64,000 bases of DNA from Pseudomonas sp. F(2018). Lineage in GTDB: Bacteria; Pseudomonadota; Gammaproteobacteria; Pseudomonadales; Pseudomonadaceae. Within the stretch, counting starts at the first letter, position 1. Each line of letters starts with the position of its first letter. The stretch is taken from positions 1 through 64,000 of the forward strand of contig NZ_SCOM01000007.1 in assembly GCF_005508865.1 (NCBI RefSeq), written 5' to 3'. The notes below the pieces were generated by a model. The model had not been told where the DNA came from and did not search any database. It was given only the letters and a program-made list of their open reading frames with translations. The position numbers and the translations under genes are program-made. Shown here piece after piece: positions 43,002 through 50,801 of this stretch.

Positions 43002-44318
43002 ATGAGCGAATGGTTCGCGACCCTGTCGCACTGGCTGGAGGCCAATCCGGAATGGCTGGGCCTGACCATCTTCCTGGCCGCCTGCCTGGAGTGCCTGGCC
43101 GTGGCCGGCATCCTGATTCCCGGCACCGTGCTGCTATTCACCCTCAGCGTGCTGGCCGGCAGCGGCGCCCTGGGCCTGAGCGAGACCCTGCTGCTGGCCT
43201 ATGCCGGCGGCCTACTCGGCGATGCGATCTCCTACGGCCTGGGTCGGCGCTTCCACCAGGGCATTCGCGGCCTGCCGGTGCTGCGCGACCATCCCGAGTG
43301 GCTGGGCGGCGCCGAGCACTACTTCCAGCGCTACGGCGTGGCCAGCCTGCTGGTCGGTCGCTACATCGGCCCGCTGCGGCCGATGCTGCCGCTGGTGGCC
43401 GGCATGCTCGACATGCCCGTGGTGCGTTTCTTCCTGGTCAGCATGCTGGCCGCCGCCGGCTGGGCCATCGCCTACATCCTGCCGGGCTGGGCCACCGGCG
43501 CCGCCATCCGCCTGCCACTGCCGGAAGGCTTCTGGAGCGCCGCCGGCATAGTCGCCGCCGGCGTCGGCCTGATGCTGGTGGTGCTGATCCTCAGCAGCCT
43601 GCGCGAACAGCGCTGGACCGTGCCGGCGGCGGCCGTCTCCAGCGCCGTCCTGCTGCTGGCCCTGCTGATCGGTATTCCGCATCTCGACGCGCTGGACCAG
43701 GGCCTGATCGCCCTGGTCCAGGAACACCGCAGCGCCAGCGTCGACGGCCTGGCCATGCTGATCACCGGGCTCGGCGATTTCCGTACCCAGGTGGCGGCCG
43801 GCGTGCTGGTGACCCTGCTTCTGCTGCTGTCGCGCAGAGTCCACGCGGCGATATTCCTGGGCAGCTGCACCCTGTTCACCGCCCTGGCCACCACCGGCCT
43901 CAAGCAGCTGTTCGCCCGCGCCCGCCCGGACGTGCTGCACCAGCCCCTGGAAACCTTCAGCCTGCCCAGCGGCCACAGTTCGGCGGCCTTCGCCTTCTTC
44001 CTCGCCCTGGGCGTGCTGGCCGGCCGCGGCGCCTCGGCACGCACGCGCCTGACCTGGCTGATGGTGGCCAGCCTGCCGGCACTGAGCATCGCCGCCTCGC
44101 GGGTCTACCTGGGCGTGCACTGGCCAACCGATATCCTCGCCGGCGCCCTGCTCGCCGGCAGCGTGTGCGCCGCCAGCCTAGCCTGGCTGCAACGCCGCGA
44201 GCCGATGCGCCCGCTGGGGGCGCGAGTCTGGTGGCTGGTCCTGCCGGCTACCCTGGCCCTGCTCGGCGGCGTGAGCGCCTGGGCGCTGCCGGAGGCGATC
44301 CAGCAGTATCGCTACTAG
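43002..44318 (+). CDS. DedA-PAP2 fusion membrane protein
   Basis: A 438-residue polytopic protein with two domains. The N-terminal half (about 1-200) is DedA/SNARE-associated: ECLAVAGILIPGTVLLF near 27-43, AYAGGLLGDAISYGLGRRFH near 66-85, GRYIGPLRPMLPLVAGM near 119-135. The C-terminal half (about 225-400) is a PAP2 phosphatase with all three motifs: KQLFARARP near 301, SGHSSAAFAFF near 323-333 (catalytic His), and SRVYLGVHWPTDILAG near 365-380. DedA proteins are lipid scramblases/flippases for carrier lipids and PAP2 enzymes remove phosphates from undecaprenyl or phosphatidyl substrates, so undecaprenyl-phosphate recycling is a plausible role. Follows mpg by two bases. Confidence 0.9.
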   Translation: MSEWFATLSHWLEANPEWLGLTIFLAACLECLAVAGILIPGTVLLFTLSVLAGSGALGLSETLLLAYAGGLLGDAISYGLGRRFHQGIRGLPVLRDHPEWLGGAEHYFQRYGVASLLVGRYIGPLRPMLPLVAGMLDMPVVRFFLVSMLAAAGWAIAYILPGWATGAAIRLPLPEGFWSAAGIVAAGVGLMLVVLILSSLREQRWTVPAAAVSSAVLLLALLIGIPHLDALDQGLIALVQEHRSASVDGLAMLITGLGDFRTQVAAGVLVTLLLLLSRRVHAAIFLGSCTLFTALATTGLKQLFARARPDVLHQPLETFSLPSGHSSAAFAFFLALGVLAGRGASARTRLTWLMVASLPALSIAASRVYLGVHWPTDILAGALLAGSVCAASLAWLQRREPMRPLGARVWWLVLPATLALLGGVSAWALPEAIQQYRY

Positions 44319-44320
44319 AC

Positions 44321-44400
44321 GTAGGGTGTACTCGCCGCAGGCAGTAGACCATGTGGCATGGCGTGGTGGATTGTCGCTTCGCTCCGAATCCACCCTACGG
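44321..44400 (+). repeat. Composite intergenic repeat, two palindromic modules
   Basis: Starts three bases after the DedA-PAP2 stop. Module one is GTAGGGTGTACTCGCCGCAG followed by GCAGTAGACC; module two is a dyad with arms GTGGATT and AATCCAC within 44365-44394, ending CACCCTACGG. Same two-module arrangement as at 20619-20700 but in the opposite orientation. It fills the gap between two convergent genes. Confidence 0.7.
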
Positions 44401-44407
44401 GATGTGC

Positions 44408-44998
44408 CTACGCGGTCATCTCGCCCTGCAGCTGGTCGAGCAGCACCTGGACCTGCCCCAGGCGGCGCAGCGGGTCGTCCAGCTGCAACAGCTGCAGCTT
44501 CTGCTCGGTGGCGAACGGCAGCAGGTAGGCCAGCTGATTGGCCAGGGCCTGCTGGCCGGCGACCACGCCGCCCATGGCCAAACCGGCCACCAGCGGGTGT
44601 TCGGCCAGCGCCGCCAGCAGCGCGGCCAGGTCGGCGTGCTCGGCCAGCAGTGGCGCATCGTCCGGCTCGTCGAGCCAATCCACTTGGGCCAGGGTCAGCT
44701 GGTCCACCTGCACCTCGATCTCACCCACGCGAAAACGCCGACCACCTTCGACGCGGATGCCGAGCAGGCCATTGGAGCGCTGCTGGAAGTCGCGGATCAG
44801 CGCCTCGCAGCCCAGCGCCGAGAAGCGGCTGGCCGCCTCGCCGACTTCCTGACCTTCGAGAATGGTGACCACGCCGAAGCCCTCGCCGCGCTTCATGCAG
44901 GCGCTGACCATGTCCAGATAGCGCGCCTCGAAGATCTGCAAATCGAGGATGCAGCCGGGAAACAGCACGGTGTTGAGGGGAAACAGCGGATAGTTCAT
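44408..44998 (-). CDS. LON-domain (Lon protease N-terminal domain) protein
   Basis: A 196-residue protein made only of the Lon N-terminal substrate-binding domain: YPLFPLNTVLFPGCILDLQIFEARYLDM near residues 3-30 is the hallmark, and GFGVVTILEGQEVG follows near 42-55. It has no AAA+ or protease domain, so it is not a Lon protease. Single-LON-domain proteins are common in Proteobacteria and their function is unclear. Start at 44998 has GAGGAG seven bases upstream. It is downstream of lrgB (10-base gap) on the same strand. Confidence 0.88.
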   Translation of the reverse strand: MNYPLFPLNTVLFPGCILDLQIFEARYLDMVSACMKRGEGFGVVTILEGQEVGEAASRFSALGCEALIRDFQQRSNGLLGIRVEGGRRFRVGEIEVQVDQLTLAQVDWLDEPDDAPLLAEHADLAALLAALAEHPLVAGLAMGGVVAGQQALANQLAYLLPFATEQKLQLLQLDDPLRRLGQVQVLLDQLQGEMTA

Positions 44999-45008
44999 GG
45001 GCAACTCC

Positions 45009-45725
45009 TCAGGCGACCAGGACCACCACCAGCGGCAGCACCACGGCGGTCAGCATACCCATCAGGCTCATGGCCAGGGCGGCGAAGGCGCCACTTTCCT
45101 CGCTCTCCTGCAGGGCCCGCGCCGTGCCCACGGCATGCGCGGTGATGCCCAGCGCCATGCCCTGGGCGGCCGGGTGACGCACACCGATGCGGCGCAGCAG
45201 CTCCGGCCCGCACATGGCGCCCAGCACACCGGTGATCAGCACGAACACCGCGGCCAGGGCCGCCACGCCGCCGATCTGCTCGGCCACCAGCATGGCGATG
45301 GGCGAGGTCACCGACTTCGGCGCCAGGGTCATCAGCATCATGCGCTCGGCGCCGAAGGCCCAGGCCAGCGCCACGCCCAGCGCGGTGGCGAAGGCACCGG
45401 CCACCAGCAGGGTGATCAGCGTCGGCCAGAACAGCTGGCGGATGCGCTTGAGGTTGAGAAACAGCGGCACGGCCAGGGCCACGGTAGTCGGGCCGAGCAG
45501 CACGCTGAGCAGGAAGGTGCTCTCGCGGTACTCCTGGTAGGTCAGCCCGGCCGCCAGCAGCACGCCGATCAGCACGGTCATCGACACCAGCACCGGCTGC
45601 AGGAACACCCAGCGGGTGCGCTCGTAGGCGGCCAGCGCCAGTTGGTACACGGCCAGGGTGATGCCGACGCCGAACAGCGGATGGTGCACCACCGCCTGCA
45701 GCGCGCCGTGCCAGTCCAGGCTCAT
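45009..45725 (-). CDS. lrgB: LrgB/CidB-type membrane protein
   Basis: A 238-residue polytopic protein with about six to eight transmembrane segments. Family regions: LLGPTTVALAVPLFLN near 77-92, LAPKSVTSPIAMLVAEQIGG near 134-153, and GITAHAVGTARALQESEESGAFAALAMSLMG near 192-222. With LrgA it forms a holin-antiholin-like or metabolite (pyruvate-type) transport pair, as studied in Staphylococcus and Bacillus. It overlaps lrgA by four bases. Confidence 0.92.
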   Translation of the reverse strand: MSLDWHGALQAVVHHPLFGVGITLAVYQLALAAYERTRWVFLQPVLVSMTVLIGVLLAAGLTYQEYRESTFLLSVLLGPTTVALAVPLFLNLKRIRQLFWPTLITLLVAGAFATALGVALAWAFGAERMMLMTLAPKSVTSPIAMLVAEQIGGVAALAAVFVLITGVLGAMCGPELLRRIGVRHPAAQGMALGITAHAVGTARALQESEESGAFAALAMSLMGMLTAVVLPLVVVLVA

Positions 45726-46084
45726 GGGCGCTCCTCGCGGCGCGCCTGGCGCTCGATCAGTTTCTGCATCAGCCAACCGGCGAACAGCATGGAGATCAAG
45801 AGGGACAGGCCCAGTGCACCGGCCAGGGCCCAGAAGTCTGCGGCGATCTGCTCGGCATACACCATCACCCCTACTGCCGGCGGCACCAGCAGCAGCGGCA
45901 GGTAGCGCAGCAGGCCGGCTGCCGCCTCGGTCATCGGCTCGCCCACCTCGCCGCGCAGCAGGAGGAACCCGAACAGCAGCAGCATGCCGATGATCGGCCC
46001 CGGCAACATGGGCAGGAACAGGGCATTGAGGGCGGTGCCGAGCAACTGGAACAGCACCAGCCAGGTCAGGCCGCGAAGCAGCAT
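45722..46084 (-). CDS. lrgA: LrgA/CidA-type holin-like protein
   Basis: A 120-residue protein with four hydrophobic segments. The conserved LPMLPGPIIGMLLLFGFLLLRG stretch spans residues 23-44, and LLLVPPAVGVMVYAEQI near 65-81. CidA/LrgA proteins oligomerise like phage holins and pair with LrgB. The start at 46084 is placed by family length and GGAG upstream; the frame extends upstream to 46870 but that part is a GC-rich shadow. It is the first gene of a three-gene unit with lrgB and the LON-domain gene. Confidence 0.92.
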   Translation of the reverse strand: MLLRGLTWLVLFQLLGTALNALFLPMLPGPIIGMLLLFGFLLLRGEVGEPMTEAAAGLLRYLPLLLVPPAVGVMVYAEQIAADFWALAGALGLSLLISMLFAGWLMQKLIERQARREERP

Positions 46085-46246
46085 GCAAGAGACTCCGGCT
46101 GCAAAAAGACGGCCATTATAGGCACGCCTGAGGGTGCGCCATAAACCACGACTTTCGGCTTGACCCACCCCCGCAGCCCATGCTGTTCTAGGGCCAGCCT
46201 GGTTCATCAAAAACAACAAATAACCGCGCATCCTCAAGGAGGATCT

Positions 46247-46702
46247 ATGCCGCTCGTACCCGTAGCACAACTGCAAGACTATGTAGGCAAGGAACTCGGA
46301 CGTTCCGAATGGCTGACCATCGATCAGCAACGCATCAACCAGTTCGCCGAATGCACCGGCGACCACCAGTTCATCCACGTCGACCCGGTCAAGGCCAAGC
46401 ACACCCCGTTTGGCACCACCATCGCCCACGGCTTCCTCAGCCTGTCGCTGATCCCGGTACTGATGGAAAAGCTCATGCTCGCGCCGGAAGGCCTGAAGAT
46501 GGCGGTCAACTACGGCCTGGACAGCGTGCGCTTCATCCAGCCGGTCAAGGTCGACTCGCGGGTACGCCTGGCCGCCAAGGTGCTCGACATCACCGAGAAG
46601 CGTCCCGGCCAGTGGCTGTTCAAGGTAGAGGCCACCCTGGAGATCGAAGGCGAGGAAAAACCCGCCTATATCGCCGAGTCGCTGTCGCTGTGCTTCGTCT
46701 GA
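46247..46702 (+). CDS. MaoC-like dehydratase (R-specific enoyl-CoA hydratase type)
   Basis: A 151-residue hotdog-fold hydratase. The conserved catalytic stretch is INQFAECTGDHQFIHVDPVKA near residues 30-50, with Asp and His that hydrate enoyl-CoA; GTTIAHGFLSLSL near 60-72 completes the site. Such enzymes form (R)-3-hydroxyacyl-CoA, supplying PHA synthesis or fatty-acid turnover; nodulation-related NodN belongs here. Start at 46247 is preceded by AAGGAGG, an unusually strong ribosome site. A strong terminator follows. It is divergent from lrgA. Confidence 0.9.
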   Translation: MPLVPVAQLQDYVGKELGRSEWLTIDQQRINQFAECTGDHQFIHVDPVKAKHTPFGTTIAHGFLSLSLIPVLMEKLMLAPEGLKMAVNYGLDSVRFIQPVKVDSRVRLAAKVLDITEKRPGQWLFKVEATLEIEGEEKPAYIAESLSLCFV

Positions 46703-46719
46703 TCTGACCGGCATCGCAG

Positions 46720-46745
46720 AAACGGGGCGCTCAGGCGCCCCGTTT
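46720..46745 (+). terminator. Intrinsic terminator after the MaoC gene
   Basis: Eleven-base perfect stem AAACGGGGCGC / GCGCCCCGTTT with loop TCAG (46720-46745). It lies 18 bases past the stop codon. Confidence 0.85.
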
Positions 46746-46794
46746 GCATTGTGCGCTGGCATACTCGGCGCATGCCCCGACCAGGACGTCCGCC

Positions 46795-48498
46795 ATGCTC
46801 CGCCGCCTCGCCCCGCTCTCCCTCGCCCTGCTGCTCGCCGCCTGCGGCGATGGCGAACCCCTGCTGCCACCCGATGCCGTGCTGCCCGATGGCGGCCGCT
46901 ATCGCGGCGAGGTGATCGACGGCCGCCTGCAGGGCGAGGGCCGCATCGACTACGCCAACGGCACCTACTACCAGGGCCGCTTCAAGGATGGCCTGCTCGA
47001 AGGCCCCGGCGAATGGCACGGCGCCAGCGGCGAGCGCTACAAGGGCGACTTTCATCTCGGTCTGTTCGAGGGCCAGGGCGAATTCGTCTACGGCGACGGC
47101 ACCCGTTACCAGGGCGGATTCAAGCAAGGCAACATGCACGGCGAAGGCCACCTGCAGCAGGGCGGCGTCAGCTATCGCGGCGAGTTTCGCGACGATCTCT
47201 ACCACGGCCTCGGCACCCTCGAATGGCCGGATGGCAGCAGCTACCAGGGCCGCTTCGTGCGCGGCGAGCCGCAGGGCGAGGGCGTGCGCAAGAACGCCGA
47301 GGGCCAGTTCAGCGGCACCTTCAAGAACGGCATGCTGCAAGGCGAAGGCAGCTACCAGGGTGAGGACGGCGAGCGCTACAGCGGCGGCTTCCGCAACGAC
47401 CTGTTCCATGGCAAGGGCCGCTACCAGAACGGCGAAGGCGAAGTCTGGAGCGGGCGCTTCGAGAACGGCGGGCTGACCGGCAAGGGCGAATTCCGCGGCG
47501 CCGACGGCCGCCATTACGAGGGCGAGTTCCGCCACTGGCAGTTCCACGGTAAGGGCAAGCTGAGCCTGGCCGACGGCAGTGTCTACCAGGGCCAGTTCGC
47601 CAACGGCCAGTACGCCGGCGCGGGCGAGCTGACCGCGCTGGACGGCAGTCGCACCTCGGGCACCTGGCGCGGCGGCGAGCTGATCCGCCAGGCCGATGGC
47701 GCGGCCCGACCGGACCCGCTGGAACTCGGTCTGCTGCAGCAGGGTCAATTGTTGCAACAGGCGCTGGATGCCCTGCCCGCCTCCACCCCAGCCGTCGAGC
47801 TTTATAGCCTGACCCTGGCCGGCGATGGCAAGCAGAGCGTGTTCCTGCGCGAGGCCGATTACGTCAGCAAGCTGCTGCGCGAGCGCTTCGGCGCCCGCGG
47901 CAACGTCACCCTGACCAACCATCGTGACCACCTGGCCGATCGCCCGCTGGCCACCCGCGAGAGCCTGACCCGCGCCGTACAGGCGCTGGCCGAGCGCAGC
48001 GGTCCGGAGGACCTGGTGTTCCTCTACCTGACCAGCCATGGCTCGAGCGACCATCAACTGAGCATCGACCAGCCGCGCCTGCAGCTGGCCGATCTACCGG
48101 CCAGCGAGTTCGCTGCGCTGCTCGAACCCTTGCGCGACCGCCACAAGGTGGTGGTGATTTCGGCCTGCTACTCCGGTGGCTTCATCCCACCGCTGAAGAA
48201 TGACAAGACCCTGGTGATGACGGCGGCCAGGGCCGATCGGGTGTCCTTCGGCTGCTCCGAGGAGAACGACTTCACCTATTTCGGCCGCGCCCTGTTCGCC
48301 GATGCGCTGAACGAGACCGACGACCTGAGCCGCGCCTTCGAACTGGCCAAGGCCAAGGTCGCCGAACGCGAGGAGGCCGACGACTTCGAGCCTTCCGAGC
48401 CGCAGCTATGGGCACCGCAGGCGGTGCTGGAACACTGGAAACGGCTGCGCAAGCAGCAAGCCGAGCAGGCGCTGACCGCAGCGACGAAAGCTCAGTGA
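46795..48498 (+). CDS. MORN-repeat lipoprotein with C13/caspase-like peptidase domain
   Basis: A 567-residue lipoprotein (lipobox LAAC, Cys near residue 17). Residues about 33-286 hold eleven consecutive 22-24-residue MORN repeats (for example YYQGRFKDGLLEGPGEW, RYKGDFHLGLFEGQGEF). Residues about 315-545 form a peptidase C13 (legumain/caspase-clan CD) domain with the catalytic His in YLTSHGSSDHQ and Cys in VISACYSGGF, both intact. The protein is exported and lipid-anchored; no Asp at +2, so outer membrane is likely. MORN repeats bind lipids or proteins in eukaryotes. The bacterial role is not known. Ends 68 bases before the next gene. Confidence 0.85.
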   Translation: MLRRLAPLSLALLLAACGDGEPLLPPDAVLPDGGRYRGEVIDGRLQGEGRIDYANGTYYQGRFKDGLLEGPGEWHGASGERYKGDFHLGLFEGQGEFVYGDGTRYQGGFKQGNMHGEGHLQQGGVSYRGEFRDDLYHGLGTLEWPDGSSYQGRFVRGEPQGEGVRKNAEGQFSGTFKNGMLQGEGSYQGEDGERYSGGFRNDLFHGKGRYQNGEGEVWSGRFENGGLTGKGEFRGADGRHYEGEFRHWQFHGKGKLSLADGSVYQGQFANGQYAGAGELTALDGSRTSGTWRGGELIRQADGAARPDPLELGLLQQGQLLQQALDALPASTPAVELYSLTLAGDGKQSVFLREADYVSKLLRERFGARGNVTLTNHRDHLADRPLATRESLTRAVQALAERSGPEDLVFLYLTSHGSSDHQLSIDQPRLQLADLPASEFAALLEPLRDRHKVVVISACYSGGFIPPLKNDKTLVMTAARADRVSFGCSEENDFTYFGRALFADALNETDDLSRAFELAKAKVAEREEADDFEPSEPQLWAPQAVLEHWKRLRKQQAEQALTAATKAQ

Positions 48499-48566
48499 TT
48501 GGCGATCAATTTCAGGACGCTTCTGCCGATTCGCTCTAAGCTGATAAGTAACAGCGGAGGACCAGC

Positions 48567-49208
48567 ATGTACCTGACGCCCCAGCACATACTGCTCGCCG
48601 GAGCCACCGGCCTCACCGGCGAACACCTGCTCGACCGCCTGCTCAGCGAGCCGACCATCAGCCGCGTGCTGGCCCCCAGCCGCAGCCCGCTGGCCGAGCA
48701 TCCGCACCTGGACAACCCGGTCGGCCAGCTGCGCGATCTGCTGCCGCAGCTCGACGGGCAGATCGATGCGGCCTTCTGCTGCCTGGGTACCACCATTCGC
48801 CAGGCCGGCTCGCAGGAGGCCTTCCGCGCCGTCGACCAGGAACTGGTGCTGGCCTTCGCCCGCCGCGCCCGCGAGCTGGGCACCCGCCACCTGCTGGTGA
48901 TCAGCGCCCTGGGCGCCGACCCAAGCTCCTCGGTGTTCTACAACCGGGTCAAGGGCGAGACCGAGGAGGCGCTCAAGGCGATGGACTGGCCGCAGCTGAC
49001 CATCGTCCGGCCGTCCCTGCTACTCGGCCCACGCCGTGAGTTCCGCCTCGGCGAGCGCCTGGCCGCGCCGTTGCTGCGCTGGATCCCCGGCAAGTATCGC
49101 GGCATCGAGGTCGCCGCCCTGGCCCGCGCTTTGTGGCGCCTGGCGCTGGAGGAGAACGACGGCATTCGCATCGTCGAATCCGACGAACTACGGCGCCTCG
49201 GGCGCTGA
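48567..49208 (+). CDS. NAD(P)-binding atypical SDR oxidoreductase
   Basis: A 213-residue Rossmann-fold protein resembling the TIP30/HTATIP2-like atypical SDRs. The nucleotide-binding loop is LLAGATGLTGEHLLD near residues 9-23, and the downstream active-site segment VFYNRVKGETEEAL near 126-139 carries the YxxxK pattern. Function unknown; members bind NADPH and often act as regulators rather than clear dehydrogenases. GGAGG precedes the ATG. The stop overlaps the next ATG (TGATG), so it is coupled to the methyltransferase. Confidence 0.87.
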   Translation: MYLTPQHILLAGATGLTGEHLLDRLLSEPTISRVLAPSRSPLAEHPHLDNPVGQLRDLLPQLDGQIDAAFCCLGTTIRQAGSQEAFRAVDQELVLAFARRARELGTRHLLVISALGADPSSSVFYNRVKGETEEALKAMDWPQLTIVRPSLLLGPRREFRLGERLAAPLLRWIPGKYRGIEVAALARALWRLALEENDGIRIVESDELRRLGR

Positions 49209-49819
49209 TGAAGTTCTACGACGAGAAGATCCTGCCGCGTCTGATCGACTTCGCCTGCGGCATGGGCCAGGTGATGAAGACCCGCGCCCAGGTCGTGCCG
49301 CTGGCCGAAGGCCGGGTACTGGAGATCGGCATCGGCACCGGCCTCAACCTGAGCTTCTACGACCGTGCCAAGGTCAGCGCCATAGTCGGCGTCGACCCGG
49401 CCGCGCAGATGCAGACCCTGGCCCGCCAGCGCGCCGCAGACATCGGCATCCCGGTGGAGATGGTCGCCCTGGAACTGGGGCAGATCCAGGCCGCCGATGC
49501 CAGCTTCGACAGCATCGTCTGCACCTTCACCCTGTGCACCATCCCCGACCCGCTGGCCGCGCTGAAGGAAATGCGCCGGGTGCTCAAGCCCGGCGGCAAG
49601 CTGCTGTTCAGCGAACATGGTCGTGCGCCGGATGCCAAGGTGCGTGTGTGGCAGGACCGCATCACCCCGCTGTGGAAACCGCTGGCCGGTGGCTGCCACC
49701 TCAACCGCGACATCCCCGCCCTGCTCGCCGCCGGCGGCTTCCACATCAGGGAAGTGCAGAGCAGCTACCTGCCGGGCCCGCGACCGATGACCTGGGTCTG
49801 GCGCGGCTGGGCCAGCTGA
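49208..49819 (+). CDS. Class I SAM-dependent methyltransferase
   Basis: A 203-residue methyltransferase with the SAM-binding motif I VLEIGIGTGLNLSFYD near residues 37-52, acidic VGVDPAAQM near 62-70, and motif IV-like SFDSIVCTFTLCTIPD near 100-115, typical of the UbiE/methyltransf_11 group. The substrate is not evident. The start ATG overlaps the stop of the SDR gene (TGATG). It ends directly against the convergent YceK gene with zero bases between the two stop codons, so no separate terminator exists. Confidence 0.87.
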   Translation: MKFYDEKILPRLIDFACGMGQVMKTRAQVVPLAEGRVLEIGIGTGLNLSFYDRAKVSAIVGVDPAAQMQTLARQRAADIGIPVEMVALELGQIQAADASFDSIVCTFTLCTIPDPLAALKEMRRVLKPGGKLLFSEHGRAPDAKVRVWQDRITPLWKPLAGGCHLNRDIPALLAAGGFHIREVQSSYLPGPRPMTWVWRGWAS

Positions 49820-50113
49820 TCAGTTGCCGCCGCTGACGCCGAGCCCAATCCCCAGCTCGGCAGCCACGGCGAAGGGCAGCAGCAGGGTCTCCAGCAACGC
49901 GGCGAACGGCAGGTCGATACCGGCGTACTTGGGCGCCTCGGCGCCGAAGCGATCCACCGGGCAGCAACCGCCCCGCAGCGAATACCAGTCCAGACGGGTG
50001 CCGGAATAGATGATCGGCGCGCCGGGCTTGGCCGCATCCAGGGTGCGCACGCTGGCGCAGCCGGGCAGCAGCGCGCAGAACAGCAGCACACTGCCGTAGA
50101 GATAGGTTTTCAT
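49820..50113 (-). CDS. YceK/YidQ-like lipoprotein (DUF1375)
   Basis: A 97-residue lipoprotein with lipobox LPGC (Cys near 19) and the DUF1375 pattern: IIYSGTRLDWYSLRGG near 35-50, AGIDLPFAALLETLLLPFA near 64-82. The acceptor Cys is followed by Ala-Ser, so an outer-membrane location is likely. Function unknown. The start at 50113 overlaps the ubiX stop (ATGA), so it is coupled to ubiX. Confidence 0.87.
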   Translation of the reverse strand: MKTYLYGSVLLFCALLPGCASVRTLDAAKPGAPIIYSGTRLDWYSLRGGCCPVDRFGAEAPKYAGIDLPFAALLETLLLPFAVAAELGIGLGVSGGN

Positions 50114-50745
50114 CAATCGTCGCCGCTGATCAGGTGATGCTCGCCCCAGCGCGGCAGCATGTCCTGGGGAATGCCCAGGCAGTTGAGGATGCGCGCGACG
50201 ACGAAATCGATCAGGTCGTCCAGGGTCTGCGGCTGGTGATAGAAGCCGGGGGACGCGGGCAGTATGGTCACGCCGAGATTGGACAGCTTGAGCATGTTCT
50301 CCAGGTGGATGCTGGAGTACGGCGCCTCGCGCGGCACCAGGATCAGCTGGCGACGCTCCTTGAGCACCACGTCGGCGGCGCGTTCGATCAGGTTGTTGCA
50401 GGCGCCGGTGGCGATGGCCGACAGGGTGCCGGTGCTGCACGGCACCACCACCATGGCACTCGGCGCACCGGAACCAGACGCCGGCGGGGCCATCCAGTCT
50501 TCCTTGCCGTACACGCGGATCTGCCCGGGCGCGGCACCGGTGTATTCGGAGAGGAACTGCTGCATGGCCTGGGGCTTGGCCGGCAGGGTGACGTCGGTCT
50601 CGGTGGCCATCACCAGCTGCGCGGCCTTGGAGATCAGGAAGTGCACCTCGCGGTCTTCCTGCACCAGGCAGTCGAGCAGGCGCAGGCCGTACTGGGCGCC
50701 GGAGGCGCCGGTCATGGCCAGGGTGATGCGTTCGGGGCCGTTCAT
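50113..50745 (-). CDS. ubiX: Flavin prenyltransferase UbiX
   Basis: A 210-residue flavoprotein that attaches dimethylallyl phosphate to FMN to make the prenylated cofactor of UbiD decarboxylases for ubiquinone synthesis. Seen motifs: MTGASGAQYGLRLLDCL near residues 10-26 (FMN loop), VVVPCSTGTLSAIATGACNNLIERAADV near 93-120, and LVPREAPYSSIHLENMLKLS near 136-155. Length matches. It runs downstream of mpl, with a 56-base gap containing a CTCCCTCTCCC-type repeat remnant (about 50768-50793). Confidence 0.96.
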   Translation of the reverse strand: MNGPERITLAMTGASGAQYGLRLLDCLVQEDREVHFLISKAAQLVMATETDVTLPAKPQAMQQFLSEYTGAAPGQIRVYGKEDWMAPPASGSGAPSAMVVVPCSTGTLSAIATGACNNLIERAADVVLKERRQLILVPREAPYSSIHLENMLKLSNLGVTILPASPGFYHQPQTLDDLIDFVVARILNCLGIPQDMLPRWGEHHLISGDD

Positions 50746-50801
50746 GAAGTCTCCTCGGAGTGCATGCTTCCCTTCTCCCCCTGGGAGAGGGAGTCAACCA
50801 T

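Noticed and set aside
46247..46870. Upstream extension of the lrgA frame to 46870
   Set aside because: It runs antisense through the MaoC gene and shows no LrgA similarity, whereas the 120-residue form starting at 46084 has the normal family length.
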